A DNA stretch of 64,000 nt from Nostoc sp. NMS8 (GCF_017115045.1 NZ_JABXKK010000104.1:62001-126000); one strand, 5' to 3'. Counted from the first letter of the stretch, positions 7,986-18,204 are shown. Notes: generated from the letters alone by a model not told the origin. Program-made: numbers and translations.

Positions 7986-9431
7986 ATGGCTACAAAACAA
8001 GAATTATCAGATGCCTACAAAGGTATCAACCCCGCCACTAGTAAGGAATTGCCTATAAGATTAGTTCAGTTAGTAGTAGAGCAGCTTAAATCATTTCTAT
8101 TAGGAGATGGTTTTGAAAAGAAGATTAAGTTCTTAGCAACTAACTCTGCTGAGCAAGCTGAACTTGATACTAAGTTAACTGAATTAAAATTATATAGCTT
8201 ACTAAATGATTTGTACTTAGAAGTGCCACTCTACGGAGAAAGCTTTGTTGATGTCTCTAATGGGACTTTAAGGCATATTAAATCATTAGCTGTAAAAGAC
8301 TTAAAGGTTGACCCAACAGACCCTCTTAAAGTTGTTTATCTAAAAGAGCAGAGAGAATTTTATATTGCTGCCGAAAACAAATACAAGACTATTGATGTTG
8401 AGCATTACTTAGGAGTTAAGAATGCTGTAGAAAATGAGAGTGATTTAGATTTACTTAACCTTCCTGATTATAAATATTTTATGAAACTAGGTACAAGTGA
8501 ACCTATTGAAATGGGCGATCGCTTACCTATTATAAGAGTGGCAGATAGCTTGAATGGTAAAGAAGCTGTATCAGCAATAGATAGACTTATTTTCTTACAA
8601 TTGGAATATAACGAAGTCAGAAGCCGGATTAACTTAAATGGTAAGCATCACAAACCTCAGTTATTTACAATAGGAACAAGTGCCCCAGCAGTAATTGGAA
8701 GAACTAATGGTAGTAGACCTGAATCAATTGAATCTGCTACTGGTAGCTCTGAGTTCCAGACTGCCTTTATAAATGATGCTGCCAGTATTCTACATCTACC
8801 AATAAGTGCTGCTGCTGCTGAGTCAGGCATTACTCCTAAAATCGGTTATTTACAGCCAATTGATTCAACATACCTTGAGCGCCAAAGATTAATTATCCTT
8901 CAAGATATTTACTCCCTGTCTGGTGTAATGGTACTTGAATTACAAAATGCAAGGTCAGCTAGTAGTTCATCCTCTCTCAGCGTTCTTTATGAACCATTAC
9001 AAAGAGCTACTTTAAATAGAGCAAGCTACTTACTAGCAGCTATGTCTAGTATCTTTGAACAGTTAGGAATTGATATTAACTATAGGGTAGAATTACCTGA
9101 TGTTATGCCAAGGAATGTAGAAGATAAGAAGTTGCAAGTTGAAGCTGTAAAGAATAAACTTATTAGTAGAAAGAGATATCTAATTCAAGTAGAAGGACTA
9201 TCAGAACAGGAAGCCTTAAAAGAATTAGAACAATTAGATAACGAGAAGGGTTTAAATATTCAATATTCTGCTGCACTTGTTGATTCAAAAGATGCACCTA
9301 ATGCAGATGAGGGTAATTTATTCTCTGATAAAGCTATTAACAATGATGAAACATCCTCTAATATAATAAGTAAAGAAACTCCAGTAAGTGTAAATCAAAT
9401 TAACCCAGATAATACAATAACTAATAGCTAA
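7986..9431 (+). CDS. Probable phage portal protein, 481 residues
   Basis: The first gene of the structural block. An alpha/beta body of about 330 residues is followed by a long helix (YLLAAMSSIFEQLG) and the segment NKLISRKRYLIQVEGLSEQEALKELEQLD, which matches the C-terminal tail common to SPP1/HK97-type portal proteins (start-turn-helix with SEQEA and an E-rich helix). The last 60 residues are acidic and low in complexity. Portals form the dodecameric vertex through which DNA is packaged. No terminase is adjacent, which is odd because portal normally follows terminase. Assignment is by pattern and position. Confidence 0.65.
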   Translation: MATKQELSDAYKGINPATSKELPIRLVQLVVEQLKSFLLGDGFEKKIKFLATNSAEQAELDTKLTELKLYSLLNDLYLEVPLYGESFVDVSNGTLRHIKSLAVKDLKVDPTDPLKVVYLKEQREFYIAAENKYKTIDVEHYLGVKNAVENESDLDLLNLPDYKYFMKLGTSEPIEMGDRLPIIRVADSLNGKEAVSAIDRLIFLQLEYNEVRSRINLNGKHHKPQLFTIGTSAPAVIGRTNGSRPESIESATGSSEFQTAFINDAASILHLPISAAAAESGITPKIGYLQPIDSTYLERQRLIILQDIYSLSGVMVLELQNARSASSSSSLSVLYEPLQRATLNRASYLLAAMSSIFEQLGIDINYRVELPDVMPRNVEDKKLQVEAVKNKLISRKRYLIQVEGLSEQEALKELEQLDNEKGLNIQYSAALVDSKDAPNADEGNLFSDKAINNDETSSNIISKETPVSVNQINPDNTITNS

Positions 9432-9458
9432 TAATTATTACATTCCTAAGTATAGAGT

Positions 9459-9827
9459 ATGACTGATACTGAAAATATTCAAGATAATAGTTCTGAAGAA
9501 TTAGATTTAGGTTTAGAAGCAATTGCACCCACTATTGATTATGACGCTGCGATCGCAAAAACCAAACCTGACTTTCAGAGAATTGTAAAATTGTTAGGAA
9601 TTCAGCCAACTGGTTCTTCTCAAGAAGAAGTAGATGCAGATATTCTTAGTAAGCAGAAAGCTTATGAAGAAGATTTGAAAACTAATACAGTTCCTAAAAT
9701 TAGAACAGCTTTAGAAGCTTTAACTGGTAAGGCAGCAGGTAGTAATATTTCTACTAAACCTGGTGTTACAGTAAATCCTCAAACCGATAAAACAGAACGT
9801 AAACTTAAAGCCTGGAAAGGTTATTAA
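9459..9827 (+). CDS. Small acidic structural-block protein, possible scaffold
   Basis: The 122-residue product has an acidic, disordered N-terminus (TDTENIQDNSSEELDLGLE), a central helical part and a basic tail (TERKLKAWKGY). Position between portal and capsid genes, small size, high charge and a basic C-terminal end are typical of phage scaffolding proteins. No sequence family is recognised. Confidence 0.5.
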   Translation: MTDTENIQDNSSEELDLGLEAIAPTIDYDAAIAKTKPDFQRIVKLLGIQPTGSSQEEVDADILSKQKAYEEDLKTNTVPKIRTALEALTGKAAGSNISTKPGVTVNPQTDKTERKLKAWKGY

Positions 9828-9852
9828 TCTCTAATTTCTTATAAATAAAAAT

Positions 9853-10218
9853 ATGCAAAACGTATCCTATAACGTAGTTCTATACCGTTTCATTTCTTCT
9901 GCTAACTTAGATGGTTCCATTGTTAACCTAGTTGCAGCAGTAGACATTCCTGAAGGTGCAGTAGTATCTATTAACTCAAGTGGTCAAGCTATCCTTGCAA
10001 CCACTTCTACTATTCCTGTTGGAGTAGCTAGACATTCCCGCAAAACTGGTACAACTGTTGCAGTTGAAGGTAATTGCATTATTGAAAATAAAAGTACCTC
10101 CTTGGCTCTTACACCTGGCACTAATGTATTTGCTGGTGCAGCAGGTATTGTAGCTGGTACAGGAACTAATAAAGTTGGTGTTGCTCTTACTGCTAACAAA
10201 GTTAAAATCTCTCTTTAA
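9853..10218 (+). CDS. Probable capsid decoration/cement protein, 121 residues
   Basis: A beta-rich, Gly/Ala/Thr/Val-rich protein with the pattern VVSINSSGQAILAT, IPVGVARH, TVAVEGNCII, VGVALTANKVKISL. This resembles DUF2190-like phage head decoration proteins, in which small beta-barrel repeats stabilise the shell. It lies directly before the major capsid gene (28-bp gap), the usual place for such a protein. The match is by pattern, not alignment. Confidence 0.55.
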   Translation: MQNVSYNVVLYRFISSANLDGSIVNLVAAVDIPEGAVVSINSSGQAILATTSTIPVGVARHSRKTGTTVAVEGNCIIENKSTSLALTPGTNVFAGAAGIVAGTGTNKVGVALTANKVKISL

Positions 10219-10246
10219 TATTATTAATTAAACTATTTAAAAATAT

Positions 10247-11317
10247 ATGACTTATAACACTACCTACTTTGGTGAATTAAATTCAAATGATGCTGAACTA
10301 GTCACGGTTGACAACATCAGTGTAGTTTCTATTCTACGTGAATTAGAAATGGACTTGGCTTATTACACTGATATGAATACTCGTTTCTTTGCACCACTTG
10401 TAGAGAATGTATCTACTCCTCAAAAAGTAGTAAAATATTATGATGGCGAGGATTTGGAATCATATACAGAAGCAGCACGTCCTACTTCTAGAGAAACAGT
10501 TTGGGATTATACCCAAGAGATTCCTTTTCAAGAATTCTTTACTGCACTTACTCTAACTTCTAGAGCTGTACGTTTAATGACTTCAGAAGAAGTTGCAGGA
10601 TATGTGCAAGCTAAACTTTCTAGTTTCCAAAAGTCTAGGTTCTCTTCACTACGTCAAGCTCTATTTACTAATACTAACCGTGTAGTAATTGATAGTATTA
10701 ATAAGTATCAAACAACTTCACTACCTTTTTACAACTCAGACACAAGTGTAGCTGCTCCTCCTGTGCGTGGTTATAACTTCCAAGCTGGTGATCTTCAACA
10801 TTATAATGCTGTTGCTAGTGCTGGTAATCCTACCCTTGCTGAAATCCGTAGTAAGTTAATTGATAAAGTACGCCATCATGGTTTCCGTCAACTAGAGATT
10901 TGGGTATCAGACTATGATTATAGCTTTGAAAATCTAGCTGGGTTTGTACCTGCTGAAAATCAAATTGGACGCAACCTTGAGATTAATACTGCTGGTGCTA
11001 ATGGTGATCGTCAACGCCCACTATCTCCTTTTGAAGGTTTAGTTGGATTTGTTTCAAATGTACCTATTATTAAAACTCCTATAACCCCAGTTGGTTATGC
11101 TGTTTGCATTGGTGCAGATGGTGGAGCTAATCGCACACCTTTACTAAGCCGTCAACCTCAAGTAGCTTCGTTGGCTGGATTACAGACTGATGTGAAAAGC
11201 ACATTTGCTTTGGAAAACACAATCATGTCTGAAGGCTGGGGTTATGCTCCTAATCACCGTGGTGCTGCTGCTGTGCTTCAATTGAATGCCACTAGCTATA
11301 CTGCTCCTACTGTATAA
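10247..11317 (+). CDS. Probable major capsid protein, 356 residues
   Basis: Length, position after scaffold-like and cement-like genes and composition fit an HK97-fold major capsid protein. A long helix (about 115-145: SEEVAGYVQAKLSSFQKSRF) could be the spine helix and a beta-rich second half (LVGFVSNVPIIKTPITPVGYA) the P domain. Codon use is more even and GC slightly higher than in neighbouring structural genes, as expected of a highly expressed gene. A hairpin at 11330-11352 follows the stop. No recognised family alignment was possible. Confidence 0.6.
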   Translation: MTYNTTYFGELNSNDAELVTVDNISVVSILRELEMDLAYYTDMNTRFFAPLVENVSTPQKVVKYYDGEDLESYTEAARPTSRETVWDYTQEIPFQEFFTALTLTSRAVRLMTSEEVAGYVQAKLSSFQKSRFSSLRQALFTNTNRVVIDSINKYQTTSLPFYNSDTSVAAPPVRGYNFQAGDLQHYNAVASAGNPTLAEIRSKLIDKVRHHGFRQLEIWVSDYDYSFENLAGFVPAENQIGRNLEINTAGANGDRQRPLSPFEGLVGFVSNVPIIKTPITPVGYAVCIGADGGANRTPLLSRQPQVASLAGLQTDVKSTFALENTIMSEGWGYAPNHRGAAAVLQLNATSYTAPTV

Positions 11318-11329
11318 AGACTAATACTT

Positions 11330-11352
11330 AAGGGGATATTTACAATCCCCTT
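11330..11352 (+). terminator. Hairpin after the capsid gene, attenuator-like
   Basis: AAGGGGAT and ATCCCCTT form a perfect 8-bp stem around a 7-nt loop between the capsid gene and the next gene. No strong T-run follows, so partial termination or mRNA 3'-end protection is more likely than full termination. Confidence 0.5.
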
Positions 11353-11376
11353 ATAAATAATAATAGAAGGAGACTA

Positions 11377-13605
11377 ATGGCTAATCCTTTACATAAAAAT
11401 AAAGTAATTCAATTTATTGAGAGATATCCCAATTCAGATAACTTTACATTAACAACAGGTAACACCCCATTATCTAATGGCACTACGACCACTAGCTTTA
11501 CACCTGGTTGTTCAGTTGGTCTGTCTAATCAAGCAGGTAATCCAGCTAACTTTAATAATCTAATAGATATGTGGGTAGCTGGAGGATTAGTTAGAAATAA
11601 TATTAATCCTTTTGGTTTAATGAGATTATGGGCTGCTACTTATAGAACTTATTATCACTGGTGTAAGTCGGTTAAAAGACCTTATTCAAATCCAGTAAGT
11701 TCTACAGTTGTAACTCAAAGCAAATTATTAGGTACATCTGATTATAAAGTCAATTTTACTTCTAACTTAAACTCTGGAAGTATAAATGGTACTACTTTAA
11801 CTGGAGCTTTTACCCAAGGTAAGCAGGGTAGTGCTGGGACAATAAATGGTAGCTCTTTAGGATTAAAAAGAGTTGTATCTTCAAACTCGGCAGATATTAC
11901 TTTAGGCGCTTACATACCACCAGTTTTATTTGATATAGCAGATACGTCAGCAAACTCTCTTATAAGTTTACCTGTTGGTGGAATAGCTGCACTTTATGGT
12001 GGGCCTATCAAATGTGAATTATTATTTAATAACGCAGTAGATATAGAGTCAATTTTAATACCACATTCTGCGATTATAGCAGAGACAACAACCCCTGAAG
12101 CTGGCTTATTTAATTGGTTTTATCCTAGTAATTTTAAAATACGCTCATCTTATGATGGAATTAATTATACATCACCCTTTGAATATAATAAAATTATTAC
12201 TGCTTTAAACCAACTAGTTCAAACTAGTACAAGCCCTAATAAATATTATGATTGGAGACAAATTATTTCTACCTCTATAAGTAGTAGTAATACTTCTTTT
12301 ATTACTGCATTAAATAATATTTCAAACTACTCTTCCAGTGTAAATTCTAAAGATAATTTATCAACCTGGTATGTTGGAGATACAAATCCTTCTTCTCCTA
12401 CATCACCTAATCAAACTACTTATGGATTTCCTAATGATTCTAATTTTCCTACAAAAGTAAAGTCAATTGACTATAAATCCAGTAGTTATGATTTAAGTTC
12501 ATTTGTAATTAGTAAAGCTTTAAGAGGTCATGAAGTAGAAGTAGTAATTATTAACAAAGGTTCCACACCAAGAACCTGTATTGTAAAAACTTGGTTTTTA
12601 CAAAATAGTGTTACTAGATATGTTAATGGTTCTGCAACATATTTAATACCTTTACAATATCTAACAAATGCTCTTGCTCCTTTAAACTATGGTTATTTTC
12701 AAGTAATAGATTTAAATAATATTGATGGTGGTATAATTTGTTATGGAACTTGTGAATCTCCTATATCAATGAAAGGAGTTAGGTCTTTAGAATTAACCTC
12801 AGGAATAGTAGATAATACTACATTAAGACCTTATATAGTAAGCCTTCCTTATGTTAAAGGGACTATTAAATCTATTGTTACCCAATTAAATACTGGAGTA
12901 AGTGTAAATAATAATTATATTCCTACTTATACTGATGCCTACTGGACTACTTATTCTCCTGAAGCATTTGATATTGGTAATGTTACGTTCTCAGACACTA
13001 TAGCTAGTTCAGCTTTTGGTTTACTAAACTTTACTGGAACTAATATAGATAAATGGAAAGTAATGCCTTATACATTACCTTCTAGTGGTATATTTTTACA
13101 AAGCCAAATTAAATCTAGTGCCGCCACAGTTAGAGAAGTACCTACTGATTTTGATTATACAGAAGACTACATAAATAATAAAATTATTCCTTTACCTACT
13201 GCTGATGAATTAATACAATTTCAAATAGAGGCAGATGCTAGAGGATTAGATGTAAGTATATATTATTTTAGAGTTAAATTTAGTATTTTCCTTAAGGAGT
13301 TAATTGATTACTGTAAATCTACTTGCTTAAAGTTTTGGCAATACTATGGCAATCTCAGATCAGTTAGTAACTTTCAAACATATACTATTGATGCTTTGCA
13401 ATTTGATAACTCTACTTTACCTATAGAAAACGTTATAGCTGCGGGTATTAAAACCTATGAAGTAATAACTTCTGGAAACTTTGATATAGAAAGTAACATT
13501 CCTGCTGGTAGACTTTGGTTTCTTTCAGGTGGAGATTCAAGCAGAATAGATGTAGATATTGCAGTACTCCAAAAACTTTTAGATATAGCAGGTATAACAG
13601 TATGA
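11377..13605 (+). CDS. Large phage structural protein, 742 residues, unknown role
   Basis: A strong AAGGAG site precedes the ATG. The protein is rich in Ser, Thr, Asn, Ile and Tyr with a beta-rich pattern typical of tail, spike or adhesin subunits. The C-terminal part (after about 590) is more helical (FSIFLKELIDYCKSTCLKFWQYY). No catalytic motif or repeat is seen. Its stop overlaps the next start (ATGA at 13602), suggesting translational coupling. I cannot separate tail-tube, connector and fibre roles. Confidence 0.6.
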   Translation: MANPLHKNKVIQFIERYPNSDNFTLTTGNTPLSNGTTTTSFTPGCSVGLSNQAGNPANFNNLIDMWVAGGLVRNNINPFGLMRLWAATYRTYYHWCKSVKRPYSNPVSSTVVTQSKLLGTSDYKVNFTSNLNSGSINGTTLTGAFTQGKQGSAGTINGSSLGLKRVVSSNSADITLGAYIPPVLFDIADTSANSLISLPVGGIAALYGGPIKCELLFNNAVDIESILIPHSAIIAETTTPEAGLFNWFYPSNFKIRSSYDGINYTSPFEYNKIITALNQLVQTSTSPNKYYDWRQIISTSISSSNTSFITALNNISNYSSSVNSKDNLSTWYVGDTNPSSPTSPNQTTYGFPNDSNFPTKVKSIDYKSSSYDLSSFVISKALRGHEVEVVIINKGSTPRTCIVKTWFLQNSVTRYVNGSATYLIPLQYLTNALAPLNYGYFQVIDLNNIDGGIICYGTCESPISMKGVRSLELTSGIVDNTTLRPYIVSLPYVKGTIKSIVTQLNTGVSVNNNYIPTYTDAYWTTYSPEAFDIGNVTFSDTIASSAFGLLNFTGTNIDKWKVMPYTLPSSGIFLQSQIKSSAATVREVPTDFDYTEDYINNKIIPLPTADELIQFQIEADARGLDVSIYYFRVKFSIFLKELIDYCKSTCLKFWQYYGNLRSVSNFQTYTIDALQFDNSTLPIENVIAAGIKTYEVITSGNFDIESNIPAGRLWFLSGGDSSRIDVDIAVLQKLLDIAGITV

Positions 13606-14171
13606 GTTTAATTACATCTATTGAGCATTATGAATTAACAGCTAAAAGAAATTCACTATCACATTTAATATCTCAATTTAGTGGAATACTTGCAATTGAT
13701 TACAAAGGTAATATAACTTCTGGTGTAAATTATTTTATTGATGATGGAGCTGTTAGATTTAAACAGGTAGAGAATTCTTCTAATGGCCCTAAAGTAATTC
13801 AAAAAACTCAAAGAGCTTGGGCTTTACCTGGTTACTTATTAGAGGGTATTAAACGCCCTCAAATCAACCCAGGAATAGAATTACCAACTCTACCCACTGG
13901 TTCTGTTTCTACTACACCTGCTGATGTTTTATTAATTACCACAATACCTTATTACTGGTATCCTCAAGTTCCTAATGGTAATCAACTTAACTCTTATGAA
14001 TTAAGATTTGATACACCCTTCTTAGATTTAAAGAATAATAGGCAACTATTCAAAGTAGGACAAAATAGTATTTTAGAAGAAGGAGTACTAGTTATACAGC
14101 TATCTGCTCAACCTGCTTCACTCACTACTATTTCTTCTACTGATGGAACATTTGATTTTAATTTTACATAA
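13602..14171 (+). CDS. Structural-block protein, 189 residues, unknown
   Basis: The start is placed at the ATG at 13602, which overlaps the preceding stop by four bases (ATGA); an upstream in-frame start at 13515 would lie inside the previous gene. The product reads MSLITSIEHYELTAKRN, has a beta-rich middle with proline-rich loops and ends in TDGTFDFNFT. No family is recognised. Tight coupling to its neighbours implies the same virion substructure. Confidence 0.6.
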   Translation: MSLITSIEHYELTAKRNSLSHLISQFSGILAIDYKGNITSGVNYFIDDGAVRFKQVENSSNGPKVIQKTQRAWALPGYLLEGIKRPQINPGIELPTLPTGSVSTTPADVLLITTIPYYWYPQVPNGNQLNSYELRFDTPFLDLKNNRQLFKVGQNSILEEGVLVIQLSAQPASLTTISSTDGTFDFNFT

Positions 14172-14174
14172 CTA

Positions 14175-14996
14175 ATGGATGACTTAAACTCAGGCTTACT
14201 ACAAATTAATTTAAGTTCAGAGATTATAAATGGTCTTTATACAATTATCTATGGAGATATTGAAGAACCAGCCGCAACATCTTATGGTAACTATGCTCTA
14301 TTGGAAAACTATAAAGCTAATTATCTTTTATATAACAATAGTATAGGTTTATTTGGGGTAGCTGCTGTTTCTCAAAAAACAACAAAGGTTATTAATTATA
14401 TTGACAAACTATTCAACCAATTAAAAAGTGAACCTGAGTTTTGGTCAAAGTTAGCAGTAGCGATTAGAAATGAGAAAACTATATTTACTCCTAAAATTAT
14501 TAATAAATATCAAACAGATGGAAATGGTATTATAACTGCTACTACTAGTACATTTGCACCTAACAAAGATTATAGAGTTTATAATATTAATGCTAAAAAT
14601 TCTCTAACAGGTAAAACTTTATTTGCAACTCAAGAAGTTAATGATATTAAAAAAGGAAGTAGTGTAAAAAGTTTAGCTTATAAAACCACATTAGTAGGAT
14701 ATATAGACAGTACTATTTTTGGAGGGATTAATAGAATTATAGGTACTTCTGATGGTGAAATAGTAATAAATGAGCAGGGAGATAGTACAATTACTAAAGA
14801 TAAAATTACTTTTAAATTAGTTAGTAATAGAAAAAAGAATAAAGAATTACTTAGAAGGAATGGTTACTATTCTAAAGTAGACTTAAAATTACTGCTTAAA
14901 CCTGATTTTGTATCTAAAACTTTTAAAGGTGGATTGTATATGAATATAGAAAAGGTTGGCTACAAATTGATGGCTAACTTTCAAGATACTGTTTAG
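14175..14996 (+). CDS. Structural-block protein, 273 residues, unknown
   Basis: It begins 3 bp after the previous stop and is clearly in the same operon. The product is soluble, with a Tyr/Asn-rich N-terminal domain, a Lys-rich middle (NAKNSLTGKTLFATQEVNDIKKG) and a basic C-terminal part (SNRKKNKELLRRN). No recognised domain, signal peptide or membrane helix. A role in the neck or tail is inferred from position only. Confidence 0.55.
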   Translation: MDDLNSGLLQINLSSEIINGLYTIIYGDIEEPAATSYGNYALLENYKANYLLYNNSIGLFGVAAVSQKTTKVINYIDKLFNQLKSEPEFWSKLAVAIRNEKTIFTPKIINKYQTDGNGIITATTSTFAPNKDYRVYNINAKNSLTGKTLFATQEVNDIKKGSSVKSLAYKTTLVGYIDSTIFGGINRIIGTSDGEIVINEQGDSTITKDKITFKLVSNRKKNKELLRRNGYYSKVDLKLLLKPDFVSKTFKGGLYMNIEKVGYKLMANFQDTV

Positions 14997-15018
14997 TTAT
15001 ATATAAATATTAATAATT

Positions 15019-16392
15019 ATGCCCACATCAGTTAGTTGGAAATTATTTGAAAGTACCTACCTCAGACCTCAAATATCTGATGTATATGGTGCTCAATATG
15101 ATGAAGAGACTTTAAAGAAAACAACCTCTGCCGCCATAGTTGATTTAGTCAGTAAAGGATTAGTAGATGTAGGCCCATTACCTACTACTACATCAATAGC
15201 TGCTACCGCCCAAATAACTTATTTAAACCCTAGTCAAGTCATTATAGGGAATAAGTTTTCTTTTACTTATAATAATGTATCTGTTTCTTTTACAGCTACA
15301 GCAAATACTATTGCTAACGTAACTGCTGGATTAACAAGTTTAATAAATGCTAATTCTACTTTTAATGTTAAATTTACAGCTTACAATGACTCTACTAGAG
15401 TCCGTTTAGTTGGCATTACTGCTGGTGAATCACAAGATTTTTATACTGTAACTGAAAGAAATTCAGGTACTGGTAATCCAGTATTAGAAGTAATAGTAAA
15501 TAGTAAACCTTCTACCTCACAATTATTAGTAACTGATTTAACAAGTATTAATGCTAATTATGCAGATGCTTTTACTACTTTAGCTGCTGGGGTTAAATAC
15601 TTTTTAGTATCTGACCCTGTAGTTAAATTACAAACTGCTGCTGGTTTAGATATTCAAAAGAATGAAGCTCTCACTAGTGCCTGTAAAGCCAACTACGACA
15701 CTTTAATTCTTGCTTACTTAAGAATACACATTCTTAATGAAATCACTGCCTCTGCCTTCTGGAAAGAGCAACTACAAATATCTTCTACTCAAGTAGGTAA
15801 TGTATCTGGTCAACTAACATTAGCAGAAAGACTTGCAATTATTGATGCTGAAAAGAATGCTAAATTAGCTGAGATTGGTAGAGAAGAAGATAAAGCATTA
15901 TCTATAGAAGACCAAAAAAGATTATCTTCTATTGAATTAAAACAAGTTGATAGAGCTTATGAATTAGAAAACAAAGCTTCTCTTGTTGAAATAACAGCTA
16001 GTAATGGAGCTTGGACTTCAGCAGGACAGTTTACTATAAGTTATTTAGATTACTATGCTACTGATTTACAAGATACCGTGCCTTTAGTAATAAAAGAATT
16101 TATTAACTCAGACTATGGTATTCCTTCTATATTACAAATAGGTAACTATCAAACTTCTATACCAGTTACTAATTACAAAAGATTAGATATTTCAATAATA
16201 GCTTCAGCTAATGTTACCTTTAAATTACAAGAACTTGTAGGTCTAACTTGGCAAGATGTTAGTCCAGAATTAACAGATAATGCAATTATAAAAAGCTACT
16301 CTTTAATTAATAGTTCTGTTATAAAAATAGTAATCACTGGGTTAGTAACTAATACTGAGCTTTTACTATCTGGACAATTATATAGTAATTAA
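15019..16392 (+). CDS. Structural-block protein with central coiled coil, 457 residues
   Basis: N-terminal and C-terminal beta-rich parts flank a charged helical stretch (about residues 270-320: LTLAERLAIIDAEKNAKLAE, IGREEDKALSIEDQKRLSSI, ELKQVDRAYELENK) that should form a coiled coil. The C-terminal 130 residues look like a beta-sandwich. A trimeric fibre shaft or tail-adaptor subunit would fit, but no family is recognised. Confidence 0.55.
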   Translation: MPTSVSWKLFESTYLRPQISDVYGAQYDEETLKKTTSAAIVDLVSKGLVDVGPLPTTTSIAATAQITYLNPSQVIIGNKFSFTYNNVSVSFTATANTIANVTAGLTSLINANSTFNVKFTAYNDSTRVRLVGITAGESQDFYTVTERNSGTGNPVLEVIVNSKPSTSQLLVTDLTSINANYADAFTTLAAGVKYFLVSDPVVKLQTAAGLDIQKNEALTSACKANYDTLILAYLRIHILNEITASAFWKEQLQISSTQVGNVSGQLTLAERLAIIDAEKNAKLAEIGREEDKALSIEDQKRLSSIELKQVDRAYELENKASLVEITASNGAWTSAGQFTISYLDYYATDLQDTVPLVIKEFINSDYGIPSILQIGNYQTSIPVTNYKRLDISIIASANVTFKLQELVGLTWQDVSPELTDNAIIKSYSLINSSVIKIVITGLVTNTELLLSGQLYSN

Positions 16393-16428
16393 TATGAATA
16401 ATAATATAAATATGGAGATCGCTTTTAA

Positions 16429-18204
16429 ATGGCAATAGAAATTACTCCTGATAAAGTTACTAAAGATAATATTTACGTAAATGGTTTATCAGTAATATGG
16501 GGGGGATATTGGTCAAGTACTAAAACTTATAGAAAGAATTTAGCTATTAGTTATTTAGGCTCTAGTTATAGAGCTAATAAAACTACAACACAAGTACCTT
16601 CTTCAGATAGTGTTGATTGGGATGTGTTAGCTTTAGGTTCTACGGTAGGGGAAGGTTCTCAACAATCTTCTAATTTAAAAGTAACTAATCATTCTTCTGA
16701 TTACACTTTAGTATCTACAGATAATAATTCTGTAGTTATAATTACTACAAGCATACCAACTTTTCTTACTTTACCTAACAATTTATCATTAGGATTTCAA
16801 TGTTTTGTTATTCAAGGAGGAGCTGGAACAGTTCAGTATACAACTGGAACTGGAGCTACATTAAAAAGTTTTACAGGACATCAAAAACTAGCAGGCATTA
16901 ATTCTGTTTTACATTTAGCAGTACTATCTAATTCAGATGGATCTTCTGCTAAGTGGCAGGTTATTAAAGCTGATTCTGTAGCTGGTGCAATTGCTGCATT
17001 ACCTCTTAACTTTAACCTTGTATTCGGTCATGATTTTTCTAATAGTAATAACTTGACTGTTTCAGGAACAGATATAAATTCTGTAGCAGGTAAAGGGTCT
17101 AGTGCTTTTACTATTAGTAAAACTGCTGCTAATGGACAAAACTATCCATCTACTTTGATTACTAGACCTAGTGGTATAAAAGAAAGCAAAGGTGGAGGGT
17201 TAAGTTCTATATCTGGCCCTAACTTATCTACTTACGGAGATTTTACCCAAATCTTTTTAGCTACACATACTTATAGTTCAGGTACTTTACTTGCTACTAA
17301 TATATTTGGAGATTATTTAGATTCTTCTAGTAGTTTTACTTCTTGCTTTCTTAATAGTTGGGGTAACGAATCTGGTGTTCTTTATTTAAATTTAAATAGT
17401 GGAGTTACAAGTATTGGTAGTAGACATTGTTGGGAAGATAAGAATGTCCACTTAGTAGTATTTACAAAAATTGGTACTACTTTAAGTATCTATGTTGATG
17501 GGGTAATCGCTGGAAGTGGAACTGAAGTTTTACCTTTAGCTGGGCAAGGTATATCTTATAGCCTGATGCAACAAAATGGTAACTCCTACGCAAGTGGTAA
17601 CATGGCACTACTAGACGCAGGCTTCTACTCTAGAGGATTATCAGCAGAGGAAGTAGCTCAATTAGACTTATACTACAATGCTGCATTTCCTAATGATTAT
17701 AAGTCAACTGCATTGAAGTCTAAAAACTTATGGGTTTACAATTCTAATTCTATTGGAAAAGGATATCAGAATGGTAATGCTAATACACCTTCTGCTCAAA
17801 TGGTAAAAGTTTTAGCAGCAAGCTATTCAAAGGTAATAGATAGATGGTATAACATTTCATTAGCGGGTATTAGTACTATTCAAATGGGTATTGATGCTCC
17901 TGTTTATTTAGACCCATTTTGGGGTGAATGCACTGGAGTATCTAATCTTATAATACATGAAGGTACTAATGATATCTATTTAAATAATATTACTGGGACG
18001 CAAGCTTACAATAACTTAAAAGCCTACTGGTTAGCTAGGAAAGCTGCTGGTTGTACCAGAGTGTTTGTAGGAACCATACTACCTAGAACTGACTATAGTT
18101 CTGACCAGAATACTGCTAGGACTACTTGTAACAAAAGAACCACATTTTCATATTTTTTAAAAGCCTCTCTGGTAACATTAGCCATAGAAATTTTTACTCC
18201 ATAG
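16429..18204 (+). CDS. Tail-fibre-like protein with carbohydrate-binding, lectin-like and truncated SGNH domains
   Basis: The 591-residue product begins with a carbohydrate-binding-like module (about 25-70: GGYWSSTKTYRKNLAISYLG, then SSYRANKTTT and DWDVLA). A LamG/concanavalin-like beta sandwich spans about 195-420, with HLVVFTKIGTTLSIYVDG. An SGNH-hydrolase-like start follows: VYNSNSIGKGY stands for block I (Asn in place of the usual GDS Asp) and IHEGTNDIY for block III. The frame ends about 40 residues later in a Lys/Phe-rich tail (NKRTTFSYFLKASLVTLAIE) without the DxxH block V. It probably binds or degrades host surface polysaccharide, but the hydrolase looks truncated. Confidence 0.65.
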   Translation: MAIEITPDKVTKDNIYVNGLSVIWGGYWSSTKTYRKNLAISYLGSSYRANKTTTQVPSSDSVDWDVLALGSTVGEGSQQSSNLKVTNHSSDYTLVSTDNNSVVIITTSIPTFLTLPNNLSLGFQCFVIQGGAGTVQYTTGTGATLKSFTGHQKLAGINSVLHLAVLSNSDGSSAKWQVIKADSVAGAIAALPLNFNLVFGHDFSNSNNLTVSGTDINSVAGKGSSAFTISKTAANGQNYPSTLITRPSGIKESKGGGLSSISGPNLSTYGDFTQIFLATHTYSSGTLLATNIFGDYLDSSSSFTSCFLNSWGNESGVLYLNLNSGVTSIGSRHCWEDKNVHLVVFTKIGTTLSIYVDGVIAGSGTEVLPLAGQGISYSLMQQNGNSYASGNMALLDAGFYSRGLSAEEVAQLDLYYNAAFPNDYKSTALKSKNLWVYNSNSIGKGYQNGNANTPSAQMVKVLAASYSKVIDRWYNISLAGISTIQMGIDAPVYLDPFWGECTGVSNLIIHEGTNDIYLNNITGTQAYNNLKAYWLARKAAGCTRVFVGTILPRTDYSSDQNTARTTCNKRTTFSYFLKASLVTLAIEIFTP

